Shown: in pieces, positions 43,196 to 50,946 of the stretch
How positions within the stretch are numbered: the stretch's first letter is position 1
Layout: every line of letters starts with the position of its first letter
DNA from: an uncultured Bacteroidota bacterium
Lineage (GTDB): Bacteria; Bacteroidota; Bacteroidia; Chitinophagales; Chitinophagaceae
Length of the DNA: 64,000 nucleotides
Assembly (NCBI GenBank): GCA_903829015.1
Contig: CAIKOJ010000151.1
Coordinates: forward strand, 62,001-126,000
Direction of reading: 5' to 3'
Program-made: the position numbers and the translations under genes
Notes under the pieces: generated by a model
Databases searched by the model: none
What the model was told of the DNA's origin: nothing
Seen by the model: the letters and a program-made list of their open reading frames with translations, nothing else

Positions 43196-43717
43196 TTAGT
43201 TCTTTTGAACCTTTTTTAGACAGGCAGAATATATTTTCCTGATTGCATTGTTCTCCTCCCGTTGTATTATTGCTTCAACCGCAGGGATCAAATCTGTATT
43301 GTGTTTTGTATTCAACAGAACTATACTACTGATTGCGTATGCCGAACTCCAGCGAACAACTGTGCCGGGATATTCCGTATTAGCCAAGAGCCGCACAATA
43401 GCATCATCGAGTTTTGTTTTGTACAAACAAGCAATGTTACCAATAACTTTCGCCGCCTCCCACCTTACCCGGGGCGCTTTGTCGGTGAGACAACCGACCG
43501 CAAATTCTAAACACTTTTGGCTGGACATCTCAGGATTTGACCGGGTGATGAACTCCAATGCTTCTACGCAGGTTCCTTTTTCAGACCCTTTTGTTGCAGA
43601 TCCTGCTTTAATAACATCTGCAATTTTAATTTCACCGGTAAGAACAGCGTTTGATAATTTTTCGACATTATCTTTTGCTTTAATGGTTTTGTCTTTCAAG
43701 ATCAGTTCTATATCCAT
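43196..43717 (-). CDS. HEAT-repeat protein
   Basis: A 173-residue soluble protein with about four HEAT-like helical repeats from residue 35 to 170: CLEFAVGCLTDKAPRVRWEA, AAKVIGNIACLYKTKLDDA and TVVRWSSAYAISSIVL carry the Pro/Arg/Val pattern of armadillo-type repeats (PxVRW--A). No catalytic domain. HEAT proteins are scaffolds; bacterial members include phycobiliprotein lyases and oxidoreductase adaptors, but the partner cannot be told here. It stands alone with no close promoter recognised. Confidence 0.72.
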   Translation of the reverse strand: MDIELILKDKTIKAKDNVEKLSNAVLTGEIKIADVIKAGSATKGSEKGTCVEALEFITRSNPEMSSQKCLEFAVGCLTDKAPRVRWEAAKVIGNIACLYKTKLDDAIVRLLANTEYPGTVVRWSSAYAISSIVLLNTKHNTDLIPAVEAIIQREENNAIRKIYSACLKKVQKN

Positions 43718-43792
43718 ATTGGAGTCCTTTACTGCAAAATATGTTTCAAATATAGTTCACTACAACAGGAATTAAACAAAAAAAACCTGATT

Positions 43793-44326
43793 TTAGATTT
43801 GCACAGTTCTCTGTATTTTATCGAGATCAAATCCTTTATCTTTCAATCTGGAAATGATCTGCTGATACACAACTTCATCCATTTTAGGTTTCCTTGAAAG
43901 TATCCAAAGGTATTTCTTGCTGGGGTGACTTACTACGGCATAACTGTAATCATCGGCCAGGTCTATTATCCAGTATTTACCACGAAAGGGCCAAAAGAAC
44001 TGAACTTTCAGCTTTGCATTGCCTGTATTTTTTTCAACAAAGGCTTTCCCTTTTATGTAAGATTGCTTGCCATTAACACTACCCTTATTGCATCTGTTCT
44101 CTACAATTAAATATCCCTTATCAGTGAGGGTATATTCGGCGGTAGTGCAATGGCACCCTTTCTGAAAACGCTGCGGATAGGATGCTATCTCATACCACTT
44201 ACCCGAATACTTTTGCACATCAACATGGGGAACTGTTTGAAGTGTTTGGGATGTTGACTCGGCTGCAGGCATAATTAGGAAAATAATCGTGAAGAAAAAC
44301 CAGGCAATCCTGTTTTGTATATGCAT
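43793..44326 (-). CDS. Lipocalin (Blc-like), exported
   Basis: A 177-residue lipocalin with signal peptide (hydrophobic FFTIIFLIMPAAE). The lipocalin motif GKWYEIASYPQRFQKG starts at residue 42, CHCTTAEYTLTDKG follows, and the barrel carries VQFFWPFRGKYWIIDLADDYSYAVV and SRKPKMDEVVYQQIISRLK. The domain matches bacterial Blc, an outer-membrane lipoprotein that binds fatty acids and lysophospholipids, but no lipobox Cys is seen, so it is likely periplasmic and soluble. Cys residues in CHC may form a disulfide. It is divergent from nothing and probably monocistronic. Confidence 0.93.
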   Translation of the reverse strand: MHIQNRIAWFFFTIIFLIMPAAESTSQTLQTVPHVDVQKYSGKWYEIASYPQRFQKGCHCTTAEYTLTDKGYLIVENRCNKGSVNGKQSYIKGKAFVEKNTGNAKLKVQFFWPFRGKYWIIDLADDYSYAVVSHPSKKYLWILSRKPKMDEVVYQQIISRLKDKGFDLDKIQRTVQI

Positions 44327-44563
44327 TGAACAAATTTCGTTGTTTAAAGATACGCTTTAAAAAGCGGGCTGGTTGTTTTTGATTTTCACTACATAGTTTT
44401 TTAACTATTTAGAAAACCGGACCCTGTAAAAGCGTTTACAAAAACACCCTGTGAAAAACCCAGTACCCTATACGATGTTATTGCGTGCAGTTGGTAACGT
44501 TTGACCGAAAATCGAATACAAAATCTTATGCGGTAAGCAGGAATAAACAGTGCAGGATGATTC

Positions 44564-45142
44564 CTAACCAGCGATAAAAATGCGCTCAATTGTCCAGTAC
44601 AACGCTATGCACCCGATAATAGTTGAAAAAGGATAAACAATTCGGCTGTAATACCAACTCTTACTTGCAAACCATTTGGCGATTGCAAAATATGCAATCA
44701 GGATTATAGTGATCTGCCCAAACTCAACCCCAATATTGAAAAATAATAAAGATTCGAAAAAATGGGTTTTAGATAACCCAATATCTTTTATGGCAGTGGC
44801 AAACCCCATGCCATGAATCAGCCCAAACAGGAAAATCACTGCTACCCTCCATTGATTTACTTTGTTGTGAACAATATTTTCGATTGCTACAAACAGAATT
44901 GATATGGATATCAACGGCTCAACTATCTGCGAATCAGGAAGTATATAACCGCAGGCGGCCAGACCAAGGGTTATTGAATGAGCAATGGTAAATATGGAAC
45001 ACTGAATAACTACCGATCTTATTCTCGAATTCAACAGGAAAATACCAACAATAAATAAAATGTGGTCAAAACCCAACGGCAAAACATGGGTATAGCCCAG
45101 CTTGAAATAGCCTACGGCAATCTGAGAAAAAGTATTCTCCAT
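44564..45142 (-). CDS. HupE/UreJ-family membrane protein
   Basis: A 192-residue polytopic protein with five to six membrane helices and the HupE/UreJ_2 signature: YTHVLPLGFDHILFIVGIFLL early (residues 17-37, G-DH-LF) and FLFGLIHGMGFATAIKD near residue 100. HupE and UreJ are linked to nickel supply for hydrogenase and urease; no hydrogenase or urease gene lies in this window. The gene is the last of a six-gene minus-strand operon headed by an ECF sigma factor, starting 10 nt after the DUF1566 stop. The remaining region to 44327 holds no gene. Confidence 0.82.
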   Translation of the reverse strand: MENTFSQIAVGYFKLGYTHVLPLGFDHILFIVGIFLLNSRIRSVVIQCSIFTIAHSITLGLAACGYILPDSQIVEPLISISILFVAIENIVHNKVNQWRVAVIFLFGLIHGMGFATAIKDIGLSKTHFFESLLFFNIGVEFGQITIILIAYFAIAKWFASKSWYYSRIVYPFSTIIGCIALYWTIERIFIAG

Positions 45143-45152
45143 AAATTCAAAA

Positions 45153-46397
45153 TCACTTCACCAGAAGAAACTTTCCGGAGGATGTTTGCAATGTCTGATC
45201 GTTACCAATTACTTCAATTGAATAGAAGTAGTTGCCTTCAGGCATATTTTTTGCTTCCCAAACGTACTGGTTCAGACCATCGGTACATTCCGTAATACGC
45301 TGTTCCAATACTTCAATCCCTAAAAAATTAATAATAACTAACTTCACAGTTTTAGCTTTGTGCAGGCTGAAGCATATTGTGACATAGTTGTCAGCGGGGT
45401 TAGGGAAAGCAAACGAATTCGACGTGAGACACGATACCGAACGAATCCCTGTCGGAACAAAAGCATTACCTCTAACACAGAGGGTATAAAGATTTCTGGT
45501 TTTAGGGATGTAGGTGGTAATACCATTAAGACTATTGAGGTACCAGGCATTTGCTCCATTATTAAATTGAGTAGTAGAAGACCAGTAATACTTAACTCCG
45601 GAGCCAACTGTAAAAATTGGGTTCATCGCCGGATTTGATGCAGCTAAATCAGCTATGGACTGCAGTTCTTTTATATTGGGCAGCCTCCAGTCGTTGTACC
45701 CTGCCAGTGTGAGCGTATCGGCATAGGTAAGTGCCTGATCCCAGATTAAGGTGTCCGGTGCCAATAACTTTTGCCAAACAAGCAGTGTGAGATTATCTGT
45801 TATTGTACCATTGCCATTGTCGGTATAATGTTGCGGTAAAAGTGGTGGAAGGGTGAAGTCGCGAACTGCCCTAACGTGAAAACTCTTTACACCTCCGGCA
45901 CTAATTGTTTCAGATCTGGGGTGATTGCCGATCCCTCCTCCTGCATTGGTCACCCATATTTTTGTTGTGTCAGTAACGTCCATGTCACCTGACCACCAGT
46001 AGTCGGCGTGACTGTTAGTGAAGAAATTGGTATCCAAAGCAGGATTTAAACGGTTTAGATTAAGAATGCTAAACGCTTCACGGGCGTTGGGCAACCTCCA
46101 GTTAGTATAACCGCCCAGTGTCAAAGAACCACAATAAAGTCTTGCGTTATCTACTGACATTTCTCCACCATCAGATTTCTGCCACATTAGGCCTGTAACT
46201 GTGTCTGTGATGGTACCGTTACCATTATCAATAAAAAAAGGTAAGAAGATTGAGAAATCATTGTCCTCTCCAAAAGTAGCAGTATAGCCCGTAGTATCGC
46301 CTGTATCAGGCAAATGCTTCATAGTTTTTACGACACTCTGCCCGTAAGCAGGCAAACCTATCATGACAGCGCAGACTATCGCTATAAATTTGTTCAC
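45153..46397 (-). CDS. T9SS-exported protein with two DUF1566 (Lcl) domains
   Basis: A 414-residue protein with signal peptide (KFIAIVCAVMIGLPAYGQS). Two DUF1566/Lcl_C domains follow: the first at about 60-155 (TDTVTGLMWQKSDGG, YTNWRLPNAREAF, YWWSGD), the second at about 190-300 (NLTLLVWQKL, YNDWRLPNIKELQS, YYWSSTTQF). A T9SS type A sorting domain closes it (FPNPADNYVTICF, NYFYSIEVIG). Legionella Lcl is a collagen-like adhesin carrying this domain, so a surface binding role is plausible. It is fifth in the operon, 27 nt after the YHYH gene. Confidence 0.82.
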   Translation of the reverse strand: MNKFIAIVCAVMIGLPAYGQSVVKTMKHLPDTGDTTGYTATFGEDNDFSIFLPFFIDNGNGTITDTVTGLMWQKSDGGEMSVDNARLYCGSLTLGGYTNWRLPNAREAFSILNLNRLNPALDTNFFTNSHADYWWSGDMDVTDTTKIWVTNAGGGIGNHPRSETISAGGVKSFHVRAVRDFTLPPLLPQHYTDNGNGTITDNLTLLVWQKLLAPDTLIWDQALTYADTLTLAGYNDWRLPNIKELQSIADLAASNPAMNPIFTVGSGVKYYWSSTTQFNNGANAWYLNSLNGITTYIPKTRNLYTLCVRGNAFVPTGIRSVSCLTSNSFAFPNPADNYVTICFSLHKAKTVKLVIINFLGIEVLEQRITECTDGLNQYVWEAKNMPEGNYFYSIEVIGNDQTLQTSSGKFLLVK

Positions 46398-46424
46398 AGA
46401 AAATTTAGTTTAAGACATTATTAC

Positions 46425-48074
46425 TTATTGAACAATCAGTTTTTTGTTAATCTGCTCTGCGGCAAGTTGTATATGCACGACATAACTACCTTTTGGCCAT
46501 GGTCTTGTATCTATGTTCTGGATATAACTGAATGAGTGAAATACAGTTTGACCCATAATATTATCAACAGAAATACTCTTAACATCAGCAGGCATAATCG
46601 GTGCATTCAAAGCAATTGAAATGATACCATTAGCGGGATTTGGATAAATATCGAGCTTGTACATAGAATAAGTGATGTCAGTTGCACTGTTTGGCAAAAC
46701 ATAACAAGGCACAAACCCATGGTAAACGCTATCTCTGGGAGCAGAGCCTGGCGAACTAAAAACAAACGTGTATATGCCAGCTGTAGTCCAGCTATAAGTT
46801 ATTGTGTCGCTAACGCCACTTAGGGTATATATAAGTCTATATCCGTTTGTACCTACCTGTTGGCAGCTTGTTATCAGAGCACCGGGGAGAGGATTTTGGC
46901 CACCTCTCACTGGACTTGCAGCAGCCTGAGGAATCAATTGATGGGTGCCATCTTCAGTAACCTGCCCTGCGAAACGCCCGATCATGTAGGGGTAGGTTGT
47001 TGTACCGTGATAATGATAAACGCCTCCGGTCCAAAAATGCCCATGGTTGGTATCCAAGGCTATCATTGGAGAGCCGTCCGGTTCATGTGCGCCATACACT
47101 GCAAAACCATCAAACGCATATGCGATGGGGAAATTGGCAGATGTTGTTCCATAGAGATGAAGAGGAGCAATATGATAGTGATAGTCATCCGCTCTTCCGC
47201 AATGTCCGCCATAATTATCCAACTGTCCGGCAACCAAAGCATCGGCACCTGTATTCGTATGTTCGTTAAAAATTGGCACACCATTTACTGCGATTGCAAT
47301 GGCACCTCTTGTAAAATGAATGGTATCGACAGGAATATGATTTGCGGCTATTGTTGGTTTCAAAGGAATGCTCCAGGCATTAGATGGTAAAAGATAACAT
47401 TGGGGTATTGGCACCTGCTGCTGCCAACCGTTACTACCAATGCCAACCATCATGCCATGGGTAGTTGGAATACCGTGCGACTGAACATAAAAATATGTTG
47501 TGTCCCAGGACGTAATTACATTTGGTTTAAAAGGCGTAAAGGCAGAATCTATAACGGCAGGATTCGTGGCAGTGGTTGTACGGTATGCTTTATTAAAACC
47601 CAAAAGAGTGGTTACGACACCTACAGTAAGAATCGGGTAAGCATATCTTATCCTGTCTTTGCTAATAAATTTCTGTCCGATACCTTTCGATAGACCGAGC
47701 AGCAATAAGAGGAAAATAACACAAAGTACCGCAGTGACGTACAGCCTGACATTTACATTTGGCAAAGGGTGAGCAATAACTCCAGAGAATGCTGTGCTCC
47801 CGTCATTTATTTGCCTTACCCAATACTGCTTTTTTATTACATATTCCTGATCTTCTTTTGACAGTGCATAAAGCGGATATGAAACAATTTCATTATCTGC
47901 TTTATCAATGAATACCTTCCCATCACGCATCATATAAAATGATCCTTTTATGAAAGCGTTATTGGATTCAATCTTCCACAGATGCATTTTTACATTCTTA
48001 TAGTCTACAACATGCGCACCGGCACGAATGTTCATCAGACACACAGCGATAATAATGAATAGTGCTTTTCTCAT
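46425..48074 (-). CDS. YHYH-domain protein with membrane helices and T9SS C-terminus
   Basis: This 549-residue protein starts with a signal peptide (RKALFIIIAVCLMNIRAGA). Residues 22-95 resemble an SHD1-like module (WKIESNNAFIKGSF, YPLYALSKEDQEYVIKK). Two strongly hydrophobic helices lie at about residues 107-130 and 147-165. The central part is a YHYH domain: GGHCGRADDYHYHIAPLHLY, FDGFAVYGAHEPDGS, GHFWTGGVYHYHGTTTYPYM, with many His residues that could bind metal. The last 80 residues are a T9SS type A sorting domain (DIYPNPANGIISI). Membrane helices in a T9SS substrate are unusual. Fourth gene of the ECF operon. Confidence 0.82.
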   Translation of the reverse strand: MRKALFIIIAVCLMNIRAGAHVVDYKNVKMHLWKIESNNAFIKGSFYMMRDGKVFIDKADNEIVSYPLYALSKEDQEYVIKKQYWVRQINDGSTAFSGVIAHPLPNVNVRLYVTAVLCVIFLLLLLGLSKGIGQKFISKDRIRYAYPILTVGVVTTLLGFNKAYRTTTATNPAVIDSAFTPFKPNVITSWDTTYFYVQSHGIPTTHGMMVGIGSNGWQQQVPIPQCYLLPSNAWSIPLKPTIAANHIPVDTIHFTRGAIAIAVNGVPIFNEHTNTGADALVAGQLDNYGGHCGRADDYHYHIAPLHLYGTTSANFPIAYAFDGFAVYGAHEPDGSPMIALDTNHGHFWTGGVYHYHGTTTYPYMIGRFAGQVTEDGTHQLIPQAAASPVRGGQNPLPGALITSCQQVGTNGYRLIYTLSGVSDTITYSWTTAGIYTFVFSSPGSAPRDSVYHGFVPCYVLPNSATDITYSMYKLDIYPNPANGIISIALNAPIMPADVKSISVDNIMGQTVFHSFSYIQNIDTRPWPKGSYVVHIQLAAEQINKKLIVQ

Positions 48075-48152
48075 AACAGCATAGATTTTTAGTTTCTTTC
48101 TACAGATTTGACGACTATTGTCAAATATTCCGGCATTTATCTGAAACTTTTT

Positions 48153-48773
48153 TTACTCCCGAGGCGGAGGCCTTTTGTTTGTTCTGTTCTCTGGTCTGAA
48201 ATAATCACGAATTTCCTTTACAAGGCTGCTAAATTTTTCTAACTGTTTTGGTGTGCAAATACTCTTCAACTGTTTGGCCTGCTCAATACGAAGTAATTCC
48301 ATTTTATACTCGTTTTGAGACACGCTAAAAGCCAATTGTTTGAGCTGTTCTTCATTAGTATTTATGTTAAACATCTGTATGTTCATTGAATCTCGTTCAC
48401 TCCGAATGATCGCTTCCAATATTTTTTCTTTGTCGAAAAAAGACTCCCTGATATTTCTAATCTGCTCAGCCTGCTTACCGGTCAAATCCAGTTCATGTTC
48501 TAAAATTCTTGAAACATCGCAGTGATCGTCATTGGAGCCGGAAGCGCCTTTTATACCGCCACTTTCAAAATACTCATCTCGTCTATTTTTTTCCGTAGAA
48601 TCAGGTACCCTTGCTTGGTCTCCATCCGCAATTTGACTATCCTGCATTCGCTGCACCGGATGAACTCTCCTGTCTGCACCCATCCAGAGAAATATCCCTA
48701 TTGCGGAAATATTGATGAGCAGCAATATGATCACAATCCGGACCAACAGTTTTTTTTGAGTAAAAATGTCCAT
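48153..48773 (-). CDS. Spy/CpxP-like periplasmic (LTxxQ) protein
   Basis: A 206-residue protein with an N-terminal membrane anchor (about residues 9-31) and a periplasmic helical part carrying the LTxxQ motif of Spy/CpxP/CnrX proteins: LDLTGKQAEQIRNI near residue 96 and CTPKQLEKFSSLVKEIRDY near 175. In this family two such helix-turn motifs build a hook-shaped chaperone or metal sensor in the periplasm. CnrX-type proteins sense cobalt or nickel and sit with ECF sigma factors, which matches this operon. Third gene, 3 nt behind the small membrane protein. Confidence 0.72.
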   Translation of the reverse strand: MDIFTQKKLLVRIVIILLLINISAIGIFLWMGADRRVHPVQRMQDSQIADGDQARVPDSTEKNRRDEYFESGGIKGASGSNDDHCDVSRILEHELDLTGKQAEQIRNIRESFFDKEKILEAIIRSERDSMNIQMFNINTNEEQLKQLAFSVSQNEYKMELLRIEQAKQLKSICTPKQLEKFSSLVKEIRDYFRPENRTNKRPPPRE

Positions 48774-48776
48774 AGG

Positions 48777-49088
48777 TCAGTTTGCGGATATCGGGTTAAT
48801 AAATAATTCTTTTGAAAGTGTGCGATAATCCTCTGAATAAACAGAGTAACGGCTTTTAGTGCTGCGCAACGTTTGCAGCATAAAACCTACGTTGAATAAA
48901 AGCACTGCTGCAACAAAAACACCTAATGCAGGAAAATAATTCCTGACAACCGGCGATGATTTTGATTGAGCTATTTTCCTCATAAGCGAATCATCCCAGC
49001 CAGCAGTGGTGGTGAAATTGGGCAATTCATCAAAACGTTCCAGAAATTTTAAAGCTTCTGTTTCTTCAATGTTTCTGTTCATATTCAT
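48777..49088 (-). CDS. Small membrane protein, putative anti-sigma factor
   Basis: A 103-residue protein with an acidic N-terminal cytoplasmic part (about 50 residues: ETEALKFLERFDELPNFTTT), one membrane helix (about residues 50-73: FPALGVFVAAVLLFNVGFML) and a short periplasmic tail. The size, single helix and place directly after an ECF sigma factor are those of a minimal anti-sigma factor, though I see no clear zinc-binding anti-sigma motif. It lies 45 nt downstream of the sigma gene and 3 nt before the Spy/CpxP-like gene. Start could be ATG 49088 or 49082. Confidence 0.6.
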   Translation of the reverse strand: MNMNRNIEETEALKFLERFDELPNFTTTAGWDDSLMRKIAQSKSSPVVRNYFPALGVFVAAVLLFNVGFMLQTLRSTKSRYSVYSEDYRTLSKELFINPISAN

Positions 49089-49133
49089 ACGATTATATTT
49101 GACGACTAATATTTTTTTTTCCAGCGGATCTGC

Positions 49134-49703
49134 TCAATCATTCTTCAAAAAATCTGCTAATTTTCGAATTAACTCTTTTTTTGCCCTGTATATCAATGAC
49201 TCCACTGCTGCTGTGGTTGTATTCATTATCTCAGCTATCTCCGGATTTGCATAACCTTCTACCTTGCTCAAAATAAATGCTATACGTTGGTTGTCGGGTA
49301 GGGTATCCATCGCCTTAGCTATCTCTTTCATGTCTTCTTTGCCTGTCAATTGTTTCTCAGGTGAGTTTGCTCCGACCAACCAATTTGCCAGGTCTTCCAG
49401 ATGCACCCTTTTGGCAACAGAGGTTATACGTTTTTTACGTTTCTGTTTTTTTATTTCATCAAGGCTTTTTGAAACAGCTATGCGTAGAATCCAGGTTGAT
49501 AATTTCGAATCACTGCGAAAAGACTGAATAGACCTGAACACCTCAATAAAAACCTCCTGCGAGACATCTTCTGCATCGCTTTTATCCAAAAGGAATTTAT
49601 AACAAGTGTTAATCACCCTGTCTTTGTTTGCTGCGACTAAATCCCTAAAGGCAGATGTATCACCTGCTTTCAGTAACTTAATAAGTGATGATTCATCTGT
49701 CAA
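49134..49703 (-). CDS. ECF RNA polymerase sigma factor
   Basis: A 189-residue sigma-70 family ECF factor. Region 2 spans about residues 10-75 (FRDLVAANKDRVINTCYKFL, DAEDVSQEVFIEVFRSI with the DVSQEVF core) and includes SWIL-like STWILRIAVSK. Region 4 spans about residues 130-183, with the helix-turn-helix SKVEGYANPEIAEIMNTTTAAVESLIYRAKKEL. These recruit RNA polymerase to stress promoters and are held by anti-sigma proteins. It is the first gene of a six-gene operon and follows an intergenic region with a dyad and repeats (49723-49792). Confidence 0.95.
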   Translation of the reverse strand: MTDESSLIKLLKAGDTSAFRDLVAANKDRVINTCYKFLLDKSDAEDVSQEVFIEVFRSIQSFRSDSKLSTWILRIAVSKSLDEIKKQKRKKRITSVAKRVHLEDLANWLVGANSPEKQLTGKEDMKEIAKAMDTLPDNQRIAFILSKVEGYANPEIAEIMNTTTAAVESLIYRAKKELIRKLADFLKND

Positions 49704-49722
49704 TCAGAGCTGCATTATAAGT

Positions 49723-49792
49723 TAACCCTTATTGGAACTACTGACCAAAAGTAGAAATTGTAACCCTAATAAATAATGATATCTATTAGGGT
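49723..49792 (-). promoter_or_regulatory. Repeats and dyad upstream of the ECF operon
   Basis: TAACCCTTATT at 49723-49733 and TAACCCTAATA at 49761-49771 are near-copies 38 bp apart. The second forms a dyad with TATTAGGGT at 49784-49792 (9-bp arms, 12-nt spacer). This arrangement sits in the 204-nt region upstream of the sigma factor start and could be its regulatory site. A terminator role for the preceding LysR gene is less likely because no T-run follows. Confidence 0.45.
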
Positions 49793-49907
49793 ATTGCAAT
49801 CTGCCGGAAGACCAATGTTTGGCAGAACAAATTTACAACTCCCTGAAGGGAAAAATGTTTCAACAATATCCTGATTGATTCAAGCCTGTTACATTACAGG
49901 GGATATT

Positions 49908-50831
49908 TCAGTATCGCTCAAACCAGTCAAATTTACTGTGGATGATGTTGTCTTTTTCCTTTTTCAAATACTCGAGATAGGCTTTGGAGGCTGATGAGAA
50001 TTTTTTGTTCTTCAGCCATATCAAATGCCAGTTGGTCTTTATGGGAAACTTCTTAACCGGCACTATCTGCAGCTCTCCATTACTGAGTTCGTTCTTTATG
50101 CCAATAAGAGGCATTATCGATGAACCCAGTCCTGCTATTACAGCCTGTTTAACAGCTTCGTTTGAGGTTAGTTCCATTTTCTTCAATACAGTTAAGCTGT
50201 TAGCACGAATAAACTGCTCCATCACAAGGCGGGTAGCTGACCCTTGTTCTCTGTAGATGAGCGGTAGCTGCTCGAAAATAGAGTTGTCATATACTCCCTT
50301 ATTTAACCTTGTGTCGGTGTTAGAAACCAGGTACAATTTATTCTGCATCAACTTAATGCTATCTACCGCTATGGAATCCGGCAGAACAGATACCAGCGAA
50401 AAATCCACTTCATTTTTTTCAAGACTCTCTATTACTTTGGCTTTGTTGGTCACATCCATCACCAGTTCTACACCCTGATGCAGCCTTAGAAAGTCAGCCA
50501 GAAAATAGGGCATCACATATTTGCCGGTAGAAACAATAGACATTTTGAGTCGACCGGTGAGCTGCCCTTTATGGGCCAGGGTTTTATAATTCAGCTCATA
50601 TACACCTTCCAATATCAGTTCTGCCGCCGTGGCGATCTCTCTTCCGAATTCGGTAACATACAGTTTCCTTCCGACGACTTCTGTCAGGGGAATTTCAAAC
50701 TGGTCCTGAAAATTTTTTAGCTGAATAGACACGGCCGGCTGTGCCAGGTGCAACTCTTCGGCCGCCTTGGTAATACTCTCTGTCTGTGTGACTTTGAGAA
50801 AAACCTTTAGTTGATTAAGCGTGTAATTCAT
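49908..50831 (-). CDS. LysR-family regulator (CbbR/CmpR-like)
   Basis: A 307-residue LysR regulator. The winged helix-turn-helix (residues 1-60, VTQTESITKAAEELHLAQPAVSIQLKN in parts) is standard. The effector domain has KGQLTGRLKMSIVSTGKYVMPYFL near 87, YREQGSATRLVMEQF near 192 and SNEAVKQAVIAGLGSSIMP near 223, the pattern seen in CbbR and CmpR, which control CO2 fixation and bicarbonate transport genes. It is divergent from purK, with start codons 115 bp apart and a double operator-like repeat between them. The downstream purE neighbour is an SbtA-type bicarbonate permease, which fits a bicarbonate- or CO2-responsive role (inference). Confidence 0.88.
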   Translation of the reverse strand: MNYTLNQLKVFLKVTQTESITKAAEELHLAQPAVSIQLKNFQDQFEIPLTEVVGRKLYVTEFGREIATAAELILEGVYELNYKTLAHKGQLTGRLKMSIVSTGKYVMPYFLADFLRLHQGVELVMDVTNKAKVIESLEKNEVDFSLVSVLPDSIAVDSIKLMQNKLYLVSNTDTRLNKGVYDNSIFEQLPLIYREQGSATRLVMEQFIRANSLTVLKKMELTSNEAVKQAVIAGLGSSIMPLIGIKNELSNGELQIVPVKKFPIKTNWHLIWLKNKKFSSASKAYLEYLKKEKDNIIHSKFDWFERY

Positions 50832-50842
50832 AAATATTTTTT

Positions 50843-50885
50843 ATGATAGTCATTGCAAAGTTAAATAATTACTAATGATAGTAAT
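50843..50885. promoter_or_regulatory. Candidate LysR operators and divergent promoter
   Basis: ATGATAGTCAT (50843-50853) and ATGATAGTAAT (50875-50885) are direct repeats 32 bp apart, three helical turns. The second is the right half of a perfect dyad ATTACTA-ATGA-TAGTAAT (50868-50885). The lysR -7 element (minus strand TAACTTTG) lies between them at 50856-50863, and a purK -7-like CACTTTTG follows at 50890-50897. Binding here could control both genes. The dyad has even spacing, so the classic T-N11-A centre is not strictly met. Confidence 0.5.
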
Positions 50886-50946
50886 GATTCACTTTTGCGC
50901 CATCAAATTAGAGAGTGGGAAAAGGAATAACAATACACTACATTAT

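Noticed and set aside
49763-49792. Dyad as the terminator of the LysR gene
   Set aside because: No T-run follows on the minus strand; placed as possible operator instead.
50868-50885. Classic T-N11-A LysR box
   Set aside because: The dyad has an even centre, so the strict spacing is not met; described only as operator-like.
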